DNA of 64,000 bases from Acinetobacter pullicarnis (GTDB lineage: Bacteria; Pseudomonadota; Gammaproteobacteria; Pseudomonadales; Moraxellaceae), in assembly GCF_006352475.1 (NCBI RefSeq), contig NZ_VCMZ01000001.1, forward strand, positions 2,232,001-2,296,000, given 5' to 3'. Shown here in pieces: positions 24,837 through 34,468 of this stretch. The position numbers and the translations under genes are program-made. The first letter of the stretch is position 1. Each line of letters opens with the position of its first letter. Below the pieces are notes generated by a model, which did no database searches, was not told the origin of the DNA, and worked only from the letters and a program-made list of their open reading frames with translations.

Positions 24837-27464
24837 ATGAATCAAGATCATTTAATGCCTGACCTCTCTACCCATACTCCAATGATGCAACAGTATTTAA
24901 AAGTAAAAATGCAGCATCCTGATGCCTTGATGTTTTATCGTATGGGCGATTTTTATGAGCTGTTTTTTGATGATGCGCGTAAAGCTGCTAAATTGCTCGG
25001 GATCACCCTGACCCATCGTGGTAAAAGTAATGGTGATCCGATTCCAATGGCGGGCGTTCCCTATCATGCAGCTGAAGGTTACCTCGCACGTTTGGTAAAA
25101 CAAGGTGAAGCTGTGGTCATCTGCGAGCAAGTGGGTGAAGTCACAGGAAAAGGTCCCGTCGAACGTGCAGTGGTCCGTATTCTCACTCCAGGTACACTCA
25201 CCGATGATGCATTATTAGCGACACATCAAAGCTCGCATTTAGTCTCTTTATGTTTACAGCAAAATCAAATTGGGATTGCATTATTAGATCTCAGTGCTGG
25301 TATTTTTAAAGTTCAACAGCTTGATTATAAGCCTGAGACGCTGGCCTTAGAATTAGCGCGTTTAATGCCAAGTGAAATATTAATCGATGAAGATTTAATC
25401 GATCAAAATATTATTGAGCAAATAAAAAAATACTTAGATTGCCCGATTACCAAGCGCCCCAACGTCGACTTTAATATTAATAATGCGCAAAAAACTTTAT
25501 GCGATCAATTTAAGGTTTCGACATTATCGGGCTTTGGCATTGATCATTTAAATCTCGCCAAGGCCGCTGCCGCATCGTTAATTCATTATGCCAAAGAAAC
25601 TCAGAAAACTGCTTTACCGCATTTACAGTCAATAAAACTTGAACAGAGCACCGACTTTATTGCACTCGACCCTGTGACACGGCGCAACCTAGAAATTATT
25701 GATCCTCTATTCGAACATGGCACTTCATTATTTGCATTAATCAATCATTGTGAAACCGCAATGGGTGGGCGTTTACTCAGCCGAACCCTGATGCAGCCTT
25801 TGCGTGACACCGCCTTACTCGAACAACGCCTCGACGCGATTACCTGTTTAATCAAGGGCTTCTATGAAACCCCATTACGTGATGTATTAAAAGAAATAGG
25901 CGACATTGAGCGTGTTCTAGGTCGTGTCGCGCTTGGCAGTGCCAGACCGCGTGATTTAGTACAATTGCGTCAAGCCTGCGCCCAGATACCAGCATTACGT
26001 CAAAGTATCCAACCACTGCTCGATAAGAATGCCTCAACCCTCCTCAATCAGCTCAATGATGAAATGGGCGATTTTCACGGTCTGCATCAACACCTTATTG
26101 CCGCGATCGTGGAAAACCCACCGGTGTTATTACGTGATGGAAATGTCATCGCAGAAGGTTTTGATGAAGAACTCGATGAGTTACGTCAAATCCGCGATCA
26201 TGCCGGACAATTCCTCATTGACTTAGAAATCAGGGAACGCGAACAAACTGGCATTAATACCTTAAAAATCGGGTATAACCGCGTCAGTGGCTATTATATC
26301 GAACTGTCCCGCGCGCAAGCTGAACAAGCCCCAGCTCATTTTATTCGCCGACAAACCCTTAAAAATGCTGAACGCTATATCACACCTGAACTTAAATCAT
26401 TTGAAGATAAAGTACTTTCAAGTGAATCTCGTGCTTTGGCCCGAGAAAAAATGCTATTTGAAGCTCTATTAGAAGATTTACGCTCTGAGATTGGTCAACT
26501 ACAAATGATGAGCAGTGCAATTGCGCAAATCGACTTAATCGGTAATTTTGCTTATCAAGCACGCCTACAAAATTGGGCACGACCACAGTTTAGCCCAGAG
26601 ATCGGGATTCATATTCAAGCTGGACGCCATCCAGTGGTTGAGGCCTTGATTAAAACACCGTACACGCCAAACGATACCCAACTCGATTTCCATCATCGAA
26701 TGGCAATTATTACTGGACCAAATATGGGCGGTAAATCGACCTATATGCGACAAACAGCATTAATCACCTTATTGGCTTATTGCGGCAGCTTTGTTCCAGC
26801 ACAATCGGCCAAACTTGGACCGGTGGATCGTATTTTTACCCGTATTGGCTCTGCAGATGATTTATCTTCAGGTAAATCGACTTTTATGGTGGAAATGACT
26901 GAAACTTCTCAGATTTTGCACCATGCCACCAGCCAATCGTTAGTCTTAATGGATGAAGTAGGTCGTGGCACCAGTACCTATGATGGTCTATCGTTGGCAT
27001 GGGCCTGTGTACTCGATTTAACCAAACGTATTAAGTGCTTATGTCTGTTTGCAACGCATTATTTTGAACTAACAGAGCTTGCCAGTGAAGTTGCAATCGA
27101 TAACTATCATGTGACCGCAAAAGAGTTGAATGGTAATTTGATTTTATTACATAAAGTTCAGCATGGCCCAGCCAGTCAAAGTCATGGCTTACAAGTCGCC
27201 AAATTGGCTGGTATTCCCAACAGTGTGATTAAAGAAGCACAGAAACGCTTAAATATTCTAGAGAAGCAGCAACTACAGCAGAGTAAAAAAACGGTGCAGA
27301 ATGATTTATTTTCTGAGCCAAGCCCTGAACCAATCGCACACATTATTGAAGTTGAGAAGTCATCTCCTGTACTAGATGCACTTAGTCATTTAGATGTTGA
27401 TAATCTCACCCCACGACAAGCCCTCGAACAGCTTTATGCCTTAAAGGCACAACTGGATAACTAA
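24837..27464 (+). CDS. mutS: DNA mismatch repair protein MutS
   Basis: 875 aa from ATG 24837; a GTG four codons upstream is a weaker alternative. The mismatch-recognition domain has the FYELFFDDA clamp (Phe-x-Glu), the core and clamp domains follow, and the ATPase shows [13 protein letters not shown] (Walker A), [16 protein letters not shown] (Walker B/signature) and [11 protein letters not shown]. The C-terminal HTH and tail end with [13 protein letters not shown]. It binds mismatches and recruits MutL. No mutL is in the window. A terminator follows. Confidence 0.98.
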   Translation: MNQDHLMPDLSTHTPMMQQYLKVKMQHPDALMFYRMGDFYELFFDDARKAAKLLGITLTHRGKSNGDPIPMAGVPYHAAEGYLARLVKQGEAVVICEQVGEVTGKGPVERAVVRILTPGTLTDDALLATHQSSHLVSLCLQQNQIGIALLDLSAGIFKVQQLDYKPETLALELARLMPSEILIDEDLIDQNIIEQIKKYLDCPITKRPNVDFNINNAQKTLCDQFKVSTLSGFGIDHLNLAKAAAASLIHYAKETQKTALPHLQSIKLEQSTDFIALDPVTRRNLEIIDPLFEHGTSLFALINHCETAMGGRLLSRTLMQPLRDTALLEQRLDAITCLIKGFYETPLRDVLKEIGDIERVLGRVALGSARPRDLVQLRQACAQIPALRQSIQPLLDKNASTLLNQLNDEMGDFHGLHQHLIAAIVENPPVLLRDGNVIAEGFDEELDELRQIRDHAGQFLIDLEIREREQTGINTLKIGYNRVSGYYIELSRAQAEQAPAHFIRRQTLKNAERYITPELKSFEDKVLSSESRALAREKMLFEALLEDLRSEIGQLQMMSSAIAQIDLIGNFAYQARLQNWARPQFSPEIGIHIQAGRHPVVEALIKTPYTPNDTQLDFHHRMAIITGPNMGGKSTYMRQTALITLLAYCGSFVPAQSAKLGPVDRIFTRIGSADDLSSGKSTFMVEMTETSQILHHATSQSLVLMDEVGRGTSTYDGLSLAWACVLDLTKRIKCLCLFATHYFELTELASEVAIDNYHVTAKELNGNLILLHKVQHGPASQSHGLQVAKLAGIPNSVIKEAQKRLNILEKQQLQQSKKTVQNDLFSEPSPEPIAHIIEVEKSSPVLDALSHLDVDNLTPRQALEQLYALKAQLDN

Positions 27465-27488
27465 GCCACTTCGGGTGGTTACACTTAT

Positions 27489-27529
27489 TAAAAAGGGCGT
27501 TAACTCGAATGATTTAGCGCCCTTTTTCT
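27489..27529 (+). terminator. mutS terminator
   Basis: AAAAAGGGCG and GCGCCCTTTTTC arms with a 14-16-nt loop, between convergent mutS and the DUF481 gene. Confidence 0.75.
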
Positions 27530-27553
27530 ATAATCATTTGCTGAAAATTTGAA

Positions 27554-28330
27554 TTAATGGCGATAACGTAAGCCCACAGAGAGCAATGAATCTCGACTGT
27601 TACCACTGTCCGCTTGAAGGTTTTTAATTTGATAACTGACCAATCCTGAAACTGCGGTGGTTAGACTTGCACTCACACTGGTTCGAGAACGTAATGTTTG
27701 GGACTTATCACCAAAATCATAACCAAGGTCCTGATTGAACTTAACCATGTCATTAAATTTATACTGATAAAACATACCTAAACTACCAATTAACTCATTG
27801 TAATCATTGCTAGAGCTACGACTAGAATCATGATTAATTTTACTGTAGCGATAGCCCGCACCCGCTTCGGCGATCAGTTCTTGTTTGGCCGTTTTAATCA
27901 CATCAAGTCCAGCGCCACTTGTCAGGGCAACTTGATAATCAAAGCTACTGGATAAATCTTTATCCCCTTGTAATTTGGCATACTGATAAGTCGTGTCCGT
28001 GCTACGGTGCAATAACTTTCCTGACAACATATAACGTTCTACATTATTACCAGCATCGCCATCATCATTGGCGCTTACCGCTTGCGCTTTAAGTTCTTGC
28101 CCCCAAACCCCAACTTGGCGCTGGAATAAAAGATTTGCAGCTAAGTTTTCCTTACTATTGCCTTTACCATTTGAATGACTACTATTGAGCAAATAACTTA
28201 AATCAGCTTCTAACTTGTAATCTTTGTTTTCAGGTATTTCTATTTTTCCGGTTTTGACTTTTGAAGGCCCTAAGTCTGCAAAAATCATTGTAGAGGTGCT
28301 CGTGAGAAGAATTACGACAATTTTTTTCAT
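27554..28330 (-). CDS. DUF481 outer-membrane beta-barrel protein
   Basis: 258 aa with a signal peptide (1-18, cut near IFA-DL). The mature protein has the DUF481 barrel pattern: LEADLSYLLNSSHSNGKG with the typical TGN/NSKENLAAN region, repeated beta strands, GAGYRYSKIN, FNQDLGYDFGD, and a final SVGLRYRH strand. Family members (YdiY-type) are salt- or stress-induced outer-membrane proteins of unclear function. It is monocistronic and convergent to mutS. Confidence 0.87.
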   Translation of the reverse strand: MKKIVVILLTSTSTMIFADLGPSKVKTGKIEIPENKDYKLEADLSYLLNSSHSNGKGNSKENLAANLLFQRQVGVWGQELKAQAVSANDDGDAGNNVERYMLSGKLLHRSTDTTYQYAKLQGDKDLSSSFDYQVALTSGAGLDVIKTAKQELIAEAGAGYRYSKINHDSSRSSSNDYNELIGSLGMFYQYKFNDMVKFNQDLGYDFGDKSQTLRSRTSVSASLTTAVSGLVSYQIKNLQADSGNSRDSLLSVGLRYRH

Positions 28331-28828
28331 TGATTTGTTCTATGCATTCACTTTTGTAGTATTACATTTTAGATGGAAATGAGGTTTTTAAAATAGTTCA
28401 CTGCCATAAATCAACAGAAATCCCTCCAATAAGCCTATTCTTTTCAAATCCCCCCTGCTTAAACATTATCTGTATATCTTTATCATATAAAAGTAAATGA
28501 ACAAGATAATTGGAGGGCTAAAGCTTATTTACATTAAAGTATGTCTTTTCTCGATTAAAATACTTCCAATGGAATACTGGTTAATTAAATAAACCCTTTG
28601 ATATCAACAATAAAAAGAACTAAAGAAAAATCCACAAAGCGCGTTAATTACATAAAAACAAGTACATACAACTGAATCATTCTCATTTAAAGTAGGGTTT
28701 CATCAATATTATTAAACTCAGCAGTGGTTTATATAACAAATATCAATAAAAGCGATTGTTAGTTGAGGTGGTTTTTGCCTAAAATAGGCAATCATTGAAT
28801 AGAACCATATTTTTAGGTAGCTGACGCC
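28331..28828. other. Intergenic region with a possible Fur-type site
   Basis: About 500 bp, very AT-rich, no coding signal seen on either strand. The minus-strand sequence at 28675-28687 reads AATGAGAATGATT, close to the core of a Fur box. It lies about 140 nt upstream of fdxA. The rest is unexplained. Confidence 0.3.
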
Positions 28829-29152
28829 ATGACCTTTGTTGTCACTGAGAACTGTATTAAGTGTAAATATCAAGACTGTGTAGAAGTTTGCCCAGTCGAT
28901 TGCTTTTATGAAGGACCGAATTTTCTGGTCATCAACCCTGATGAATGTATTGACTGTGCTTTATGTGAACCAGAATGCCCAGCCAATGCAATTTTCTCAG
29001 AAGATGAACTTCCTGAAGGGCAAGAAGTCTTTATTGAACTTAACGCAGATTTATCGCAAACATGGCCAAACATTACACAAATTGGCGATCAACCCGATGA
29101 TCGTGAAGAGTGGAATGGCAAACCAGACAAGCTACAATATTTAGAAAAATAA
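28829..29152 (+). CDS. fdxA: 7Fe ferredoxin FdxA
   Basis: 107 aa. The N-terminal half has two cluster motifs: [18 protein letters not shown] for the [3Fe-4S]/[4Fe-4S] pair and [12 protein letters not shown] for the second. The C-terminal 50 residues form the usual FdxA extension ([14 protein letters not shown]). It is a low-potential cytoplasmic electron carrier. mutS and fdxA are often neighbours in Acinetobacter and Pseudomonas; here a DUF481 gene lies between them. Confidence 0.95.
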   Translation: MTFVVTENCIKCKYQDCVEVCPVDCFYEGPNFLVINPDECIDCALCEPECPANAIFSEDELPEGQEVFIELNADLSQTWPNITQIGDQPDDREEWNGKPDKLQYLEK

Positions 29153-29155
29153 TCG

Positions 29156-29187
29156 ATGAAAAGATCAGCACTGCTGATCTTTTCTTC
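29156..29187 (+). terminator. fdxA terminator
   Basis: GAAAAGATCAGCA-CTGCTGATCTTTTC stem followed by TTCTTTT. Confidence 0.85.
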
Positions 29188-29278
29188 TTTTAGAGTACAT
29201 TTATTTGCAATTTAAGCGAACCCGATATCTAAAAGTAGACTAAACTAGTCGCGTTATCTTAAATATTTAATTTAAAGA

Positions 29279-29998
29279 ATGAAAAAAAACTTACTTGGTC
29301 TTGGTACGATTGCAAGTGCAACACTTATCATGACTGCCTGTAGTACTTCTCCGCATAAAAATTCACAGATACCACATGACAAAAGTCAGCGTATCGTCAT
29401 TCCCCAAGAGAAAATCATACTGCAACGCCAAGCCCCACCCAAGGCCATGCCAGAATCTTATCGTCAATGGTTAATCACCAATGATAATCAAGCCCGAGCG
29501 CGTGAATACGAGCGCTTTCTAGAACAAAACCATGTTGGCAATATTATTCCGAGTTTCGAATTATTTAAAACAGCACGCGATTGGCAGAAATGTGGCAGCG
29601 CTGAATATATGGTGCCTAACCGAGAACTATGGGGCAACCAATTAGCCACTTTAAAAGTTTTTAAGTATTTGGTTGCGACCAATATATTAACTGACTTTGA
29701 GGTCACCTCAGTTTATCGAGATCTACCATTGAACCAATGTGCGGGTGGTGCTTCATCTTCACGTCATTTATATAACTCAGCGATTGATTTTCGAATTGGC
29801 CCTGTTTACCCACAGGCTCATGATTATACTTATATCGAAAGCACCAAATATAGACTTTGCCAGTTTTGGTCTCAATATGGTCAAAACTTTAATATGGGCA
29901 TAGGCTTATACGCTTCCGGACAGATTCATATTGATACCCAAGGTTTCCGTACTTGGGGACCAGATCTGACTCGTAAAAGCTCAATGTGCAATTTCTAA
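29279..29998 (+). CDS. Lipoprotein with a peptidase M15-like (D,D-carboxypeptidase) domain
   Basis: 239 aa. Lipoprotein signal with lipobox MTAC at about residue 21. The C-terminal domain carries an M15-like zinc site: SSSRHLYNSAIDFRIG (H-x6-D) and GQIHIDTQGFRTWG (distal His). Four more cysteines (WQKCGS, QCAGG, RLCQF, SMCNF) suggest disulfides in the periplasm. It probably trims peptidoglycan peptides at the outer-membrane side, but substrate is inferred from the fold. A hairpin follows the stop. Confidence 0.8.
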   Translation: MKKNLLGLGTIASATLIMTACSTSPHKNSQIPHDKSQRIVIPQEKIILQRQAPPKAMPESYRQWLITNDNQARAREYERFLEQNHVGNIIPSFELFKTARDWQKCGSAEYMVPNRELWGNQLATLKVFKYLVATNILTDFEVTSVYRDLPLNQCAGGASSSRHLYNSAIDFRIGPVYPQAHDYTYIESTKYRLCQFWSQYGQNFNMGIGLYASGQIHIDTQGFRTWGPDLTRKSSMCNF

Positions 29999-30024
29999 TA
30001 GACGACATGTAACGATTCCACTCA

Positions 30025-30049
30025 GGCTTGCTGAATAATTCAGCAAGCC
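30025..30049 (+). terminator. Hairpin after the M15 lipoprotein gene
   Basis: Perfect 11-bp stem GGCTTGCTGAA/TTCAGCAAGCC with a 3-nt loop. The U-tract is weak (ATTCAAAT), so termination may be partial. Confidence 0.6.
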
Positions 30050-30121
30050 ATTCAAATAAAATTGCACTCTATCGCCAAAAGTTTAGAATGCCACTAGTTT
30101 AAATTGAATGAGAGTTACACG

Positions 30122-30793
30122 ATGCAGCAATTGTGGTCAGATATAGACTGTTTTATTGAAAAGCACTTAACCCCGCAAGACCCTGCGCTGTCCTATGCCA
30201 TTGAAAACACTGAACAGCAAGGCTTTCCAGAGCATTTGGCAGTTGCCCCAAACCAAGGCATGTTATTACAAATGCTCATTCAAATGAATGCCTGCAAACG
30301 CATCCTTGAAGTCGGCACCTTTGCGGCTTATAGCACCATGTGGTTAGCACGCGCCTTACCTGAAGATGGCTACGTCCTCACCATCGAAGCCCGTGAAAAA
30401 CATGCCAACTTAGCACAACAACACATTGATTTTGCAAAAAAAGAATATCCAGCCACGATTGAGCTAAAACTGGGCAATGCGGTTGAAATATTGAAGATGC
30501 TACCAGAAGATACCGAAGCTTTTGATTTTATATTCATTGATGCAGATAAACAGAGCTATCCTGAATACCTAGACCTAAGCTTGAAACTTTCACATTCAGG
30601 GACGGTCATTGTACTCGACAACGTGATTCGCGCTGGTGATATTTTAGATCTCGACAATCATAAGCCAAGTATTGAAGGTATTCGTGAGACTTATACACGC
30701 CTACAAAATCACCCCCGCATTCTTTCTTGCACTGCCTTGCAAACTATTGGCAGCAAAGGCCATGATGGTTTTGCTATCGCGATTGTCAAGTAA
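30122..30793 (+). CDS. SAM-dependent O-methyltransferase, class I (CCoAOMT-like)
   Basis: 223 aa from ATG 30122 with GAGAG about 8 nt upstream; the in-frame TTG at 30104 is less likely. The SAM-binding loop is ILEVGTFAAYSTMWLA, the metal-binding stretch is FDFIFIDADKQSYPEYL, and VIVLDNVIRAGDI follows, as in the caffeoyl-CoA O-methyltransferase/TrmR group. Bacterial members methylate catechols or tRNA hydroxyuridine (TrmR), and this could be either. The gene stands alone. Confidence 0.85.
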   Translation: MQQLWSDIDCFIEKHLTPQDPALSYAIENTEQQGFPEHLAVAPNQGMLLQMLIQMNACKRILEVGTFAAYSTMWLARALPEDGYVLTIEAREKHANLAQQHIDFAKKEYPATIELKLGNAVEILKMLPEDTEAFDFIFIDADKQSYPEYLDLSLKLSHSGTVIVLDNVIRAGDILDLDNHKPSIEGIRETYTRLQNHPRILSCTALQTIGSKGHDGFAIAIVK

Positions 30794-30889
30794 AGAGGTC
30801 AAATGAGCGCATCCCTTAAAGCAGTTCATTGTCATATTAGCTTTCAAAGAGCTTACATTTTTACCACATAATTTAAAATAATATCAGAG

Positions 30890-30924
30890 TTATCCCCGAA
30901 AGCTGTTTGTAATTTTGTGGATAA
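30890..30924. promoter_or_regulatory. Pair of DnaA-box-like sites
   Basis: The minus strand at 30916-30924 is an exact TTATCCACA, the consensus DnaA box. A one-mismatch TTATCCCCG lies in the opposite orientation at 30890-30898. They fall in a 280-bp gene-free gap. Two 9-mers can occur by chance, so function is uncertain. Confidence 0.3.
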
Positions 30925-31072
30925 CTTCAGGATAACAACCCAAGCTACTGTTAAATAACAACTTAATCCAAAAGAAGATAAAACAATCAAGCACTTACTC
31001 AAGCGCTTGACTATTCAAAAACACATGAAATTTTAATGACCTAGGCCAAATAACTTGACACGAAGCATTATT

Positions 31073-31915
31073 TTATTTGAGAACCAAAAGTGGCACTGTC
31101 GCACTTCGGAAAATTTTAGTAGTCACACTACCTAAAAAGAATTGACGTATTTTACTGTGACTAAAGGCACCAAGCACAATTAACTGAATCTGGTGCTGTG
31201 CTTGATAATCAAGGATATTATCCGCAATATCACCATATCGATATTCAACAACAACATCCATTCCCGAGTTTTTTAAGAATTGAGTCGGCTCATTCAAAAT
31301 TTCTGGATAATCCCCCACATAAAGCAAATGACATTGTAGTAAGCGTAATAAATCGCTTTTTGCAACACGCTTCAGCATATCTTTACAGGTTGGCGAATCA
31401 TCGTAAGCAAAAATAAAACGTGTAGGCGGCTTAAAATTTTCACCCACAGTCATGACGGTACAATTGGCACCTCGAATAAAGTTTTCGACATTACCACCAA
31501 TACTTTTGTTTTTCTCAGCAGAGCGTTCACCGACACGACCAATCACAACAATGTCATCAGGTTTCAAAAGATTAAAACTCTGCTCTAAAAAATCACCTTT
31601 TTCTTGAATCGTACTCGGTTGAATTAAAAATTTCTCATGCACGGCTTCAGAAATATGATTGAGCAGATTATTACTATAATCGAGTGCCAGTTCACTTTGC
31701 TTTTGCTCAAGCTCAGCGAGTTCTTTCAGAAGCATCGCATTACTTTCAAAACCAATGACGCCACTAATTTCGCCCAAATGGTAACTTGCGGGATAATAAT
31801 CCAAAATTTGTAGAAGCACTAATTCTCGATGCGTCTGAGTTGCAATCCAAGCTGCAGCCTCTGCCAACGCATGAATGCAAGGTGAAGAATCAATACATGC
31901 AATAACACGTTTCAT
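31073..31915 (-). CDS. Universal stress protein with two tandem Usp domains
   Basis: 280 aa. The first Usp domain spans about residues 1-145 and the second about 148-280, opening FIFAYDDSPTCKDMLKRVA. Domain 2 ends LIVLGAFSHSKIRQFFLGSVTTKI, which contains the ATP-binding Gx2Gx9GS/T-like pattern. Domain 1 has IVVIGRVGERSAEKNKSIGG. Family members help survive oxidative or respiratory stress. The gene is monocistronic. Confidence 0.88.
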   Translation of the reverse strand: MKRVIACIDSSPCIHALAEAAAWIATQTHRELVLLQILDYYPASYHLGEISGVIGFESNAMLLKELAELEQKQSELALDYSNNLLNHISEAVHEKFLIQPSTIQEKGDFLEQSFNLLKPDDIVVIGRVGERSAEKNKSIGGNVENFIRGANCTVMTVGENFKPPTRFIFAYDDSPTCKDMLKRVAKSDLLRLLQCHLLYVGDYPEILNEPTQFLKNSGMDVVVEYRYGDIADNILDYQAQHQIQLIVLGAFSHSKIRQFFLGSVTTKIFRSATVPLLVLK

Positions 31916-32027
31916 ATGTGCCTCTCTGCGGGTCTAGTTCTTAAAGTTAAGTAATAAAAAATTTAATTGTATGCAATACATATTGTCGTAATCTATCCTT
32001 TTACTCAACTGTTTTAACAGTATTTCA

Positions 32028-32690
32028 TCAATCCCTGTAACGAATTAATTTTGTGGGATTCCCAGCAACGACTTGTCGTTCTTTGATATTTTTAGTCACC
32101 ATGCTATTCATACCAACGACCGCCTGAGCTCCAATTTGTACGCCATCCTTTACACCAACATGTGCACCCAACCAAACATCTCGGCCGACTTCGATACCTT
32201 GCGAGCGTACTGACTGTTGATAGATCGGCTGATCAATTGCCATACCATGATCAAAAGCATACAGGTGACAATAAGCCGCCATTCGCACTTGATCATGCAA
32301 ACGTATGCCTTTACGCCCACCATCAAGAATACAGTGATGATTAATTGCAACTTCACGACCTATATCTAAAGGACCATGTAAGGTACAGTCCGCCGCAATA
32401 AAACTGTGATCACCAATACGAATATGACGACCTGGTTCTGCAAAAATATGGGCCAACGGCGAGATAAAACAATTCTCTCCAATTTCAATGGTTTCCATTT
32501 CCATTAAATAAGCTTGAAAGTCCTTTTGCCAAGCTTCAGCCCACTGCCGGTGCTTGGGCTTCAATGTCCAATACAACCATGGCATGTAATTTAATCGATG
32601 TTGATGCTGTGCACGATATTTAGCGAGCGGATCTGAAGATACGTCTAGATTTAGCGTATCTACATTAGGCAAAGAATTAAACTCGCGCAT
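32028..32690 (-). CDS. Left-handed beta-helix (hexapeptide) acyltransferase
   Basis: 220 aa. From about residue 75 it consists of hexapeptide repeats (IGENCFISPLAHIF, IRIGDHSFIAADCTLHGPL, VWLGAHVGVKDGVQIGAQAV, VGMNSMVTK) typical of CAT/LacA-type O-acetyltransferases. The catalytic His is likely in the FDHGMAI region. The N-terminal 70 residues are helical and unlike LacA. It is 3 nt downstream of yigZ, so the two genes share a transcript. The acceptor is unknown. Confidence 0.8.
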   Translation of the reverse strand: MREFNSLPNVDTLNLDVSSDPLAKYRAQHQHRLNYMPWLYWTLKPKHRQWAEAWQKDFQAYLMEMETIEIGENCFISPLAHIFAEPGRHIRIGDHSFIAADCTLHGPLDIGREVAINHHCILDGGRKGIRLHDQVRMAAYCHLYAFDHGMAIDQPIYQQSVRSQGIEVGRDVWLGAHVGVKDGVQIGAQAVVGMNSMVTKNIKERQVVAGNPTKLIRYRD

Positions 32691-32693
32691 CTA

Positions 32694-33290
32694 CTACTCC
32701 TGAGCTAAATCCAAAGCTTTCAGTTGTGATTGACCACGACTTACATCTTGGATTTTTAAGGAGAGCTCTTCAAATTGGGGTTGCTGTAACTTGGCATACA
32801 CTGCAACGCCTTGTGCTTGATAATGTTCCTCAAAACTTATATTTCGCTGTTTTAATTCGTATTGTAATATTGCCCATTCTGCGAATGTACATACAAAATG
32901 TACCTGCATATACTCAATCAGTTCAACTTTCTCAGCAAGCTTTAAGCATTTTCCAGCACAGCCCCCATAGGCACGCACCAAACCACCTGTTCCGAGCTTG
33001 ATCCCACCATACCAGCGATTCACCAACACAATGCAGTTACTGAGGTCATTCCCCTCAAGTGCCGCAAGAATCGGACGACCTGCTGTACCAGAAGGCTCAC
33101 CATCATCATTAAAACGCAATTGATGACCAATTTTCCATGCCCAACATTGGTGTGTAGTGGTAATGTCCTTATATTGCATTAGAAAATCCTTCACCGCCTG
33201 CTCACTATCAACGACAGCAGCAATGGCCTGAAAGCGGCTTTTTTTTATTTCTTCTTCAAAAGTATAAGTTGCAGCAAGACTAAATGGCAT
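32694..33290 (-). CDS. YigZ/IMPACT family protein
   Basis: 198 aa. The N-terminal UPF0029/Impact domain is clear: IKKSRFQAIAA, HQCWAWKIG, DDGEPSGTAGRPILAAL and the signature VLVNRWYGGIKLGTGGLVRAYGG. The C-terminal DUF1949 part completes the usual length of about 200 aa. Eukaryotic IMPACT acts in translation control; the bacterial role is not settled. First gene of a two-gene operon with the acyltransferase. Confidence 0.92.
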   Translation of the reverse strand: MPFSLAATYTFEEEIKKSRFQAIAAVVDSEQAVKDFLMQYKDITTTHQCWAWKIGHQLRFNDDGEPSGTAGRPILAALEGNDLSNCIVLVNRWYGGIKLGTGGLVRAYGGCAGKCLKLAEKVELIEYMQVHFVCTFAEWAILQYELKQRNISFEEHYQAQGVAVYAKLQQPQFEELSLKIQDVSRGQSQLKALDLAQE

Positions 33291-33670
33291 ATTATAAAAA
33301 AACTAAAATAAACAGTAAAAGTATAGCCTGTTTTCATTTACTTGGCATCTTTGATGCATTTGACCTAGCAAGTAATAACAGCAGCTCAAATCCAAAACTT
33401 GAGCTATACCATTAAATAAAGTTTAAATAATATTAAGTTAATTTAAAGATTGGCATTTTAAAAAGCTAAAATCTATTTTTTAACAGACAATAGAGAAATT
33501 AATTTGCCTACAGTGGCTGAAACACAAAGGTTTAACCAATCTACGAACTTGATTTTTCAAATGAGAAGACACGTAACTATTGCTTAAAAATTCAACAAAC
33601 CAGATTTATACTAATGTATGAAAATAAGATGATCTACTGGATCGTAACGAATGCTTAAAGAATTTCAAAC
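33291..33670. other. Gene-free AT-rich gap
   Basis: 380 bp between yigZ and the interrupted gene. It holds a 7-bp inverted repeat AGCTCAA/TTGAGCT around 33383-33405 without a U-tract. I see no coding frame or promoter I would defend. Confidence 0.4.
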
Positions 33671-34074
33671 CTAAAAGCTATTTACGAGATTAAAAACAGA
33701 TAAACGCTGTGAACCACCAATACCTACTTTACTTCTTGCCAACCACTTTAAGATTGCATTTTTATGCGTAGACTCATTTTCAGTAATATCTTTTAAATTT
33801 TTAATATTTACAGATTCAATTTCAGATACGCTCGTTTCTAAAGAAATACCGGACAAACTTACAAGTAAGTATTCCTCTGATCCGGTTTCTAAAATCAATT
33901 GATTATTTTCAGATTCATTAAAAAAACAATCAACAATCATATCCTTGCCATCTTTTAGAACAATGATTAACGAACATTCACTTTTGAAAAACTTGTATAC
34001 ATCGTCTAAATCTAAATTTACTTTAAAAATTTTAGGTGCGTTCGTACCAACTTCATAATTAAAGCACTTATTCG
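33671..34074 (-). pseudogene. 3' part of a small gene interrupted by the IS3-family element
   Basis: Encodes the last 130 or so residues of a soluble, acidic protein, starting with NKCFNYEVGTNAPKIFKVNL and containing LIIVLKDGKDMIVDCFF, SEEYLLVSLSGISLE and the tail KVGIGGSQRLSVFNLVNSF. The apparent first 38 residues of the 172-aa open frame belong to the insertion element. Joining with 35357-35391 gives an uninterrupted 144-aa protein. I recognise no family; an immunity-like or regulatory protein would be a guess. Confidence 0.8.
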
Positions 34075-34162
34075 AGAGGTGGATCAGGAAATTTGAACAA
34101 CACTTATAAGTGATATTTTGCTCCCCAAATGATGTTATAAACATCAATATATGGAGTATTTT

Positions 34163-34468
34163 ATGGCACGTAGACCAAGAAGAAATCATTCAAATGATTT
34201 TAAAGCTAAGGTAGCACTTGCTGCGATTAAAGCAGAAAAAACACTTGCTGAATTGAGTGCTGAATTTGATGTTCATCAAAACCAAATTATCGACTGGAAA
34301 AATCAACTGATTTCAGCTTCCTCGCAAGCTTTCGATCAATCAAAAGCTCCAACAGAACCACCCATCGATCTAAAAAAACTACATGCAAAAATCGGTGAGC
34401 AGGCATTAGAAATTGATTTTTTAGAAGGTGTGTTGAAGAAACTGGGCCGCTTCAACCACAAAAGTTAA
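34163..34468 (+). CDS. IS3-family transposase OrfA
   Basis: 101 aa from ATG 34163 with GGAG 5 nt upstream, preferred over the in-frame ATG 34151. An N-terminal helix-turn-helix (FKAKVALAAIKAEKTLAELSAEF, then HQNQIIDWKNQL) is followed by a leucine-zipper-like helix (LHAKIGEQALEIDFLEGVLKK). It binds the IS ends, and its zipper supports multimerisation with the OrfAB fusion. Confidence 0.9.
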   Translation: MARRPRRNHSNDFKAKVALAAIKAEKTLAELSAEFDVHQNQIIDWKNQLISASSQAFDQSKAPTEPPIDLKKLHAKIGEQALEIDFLEGVLKKLGRFNHKS

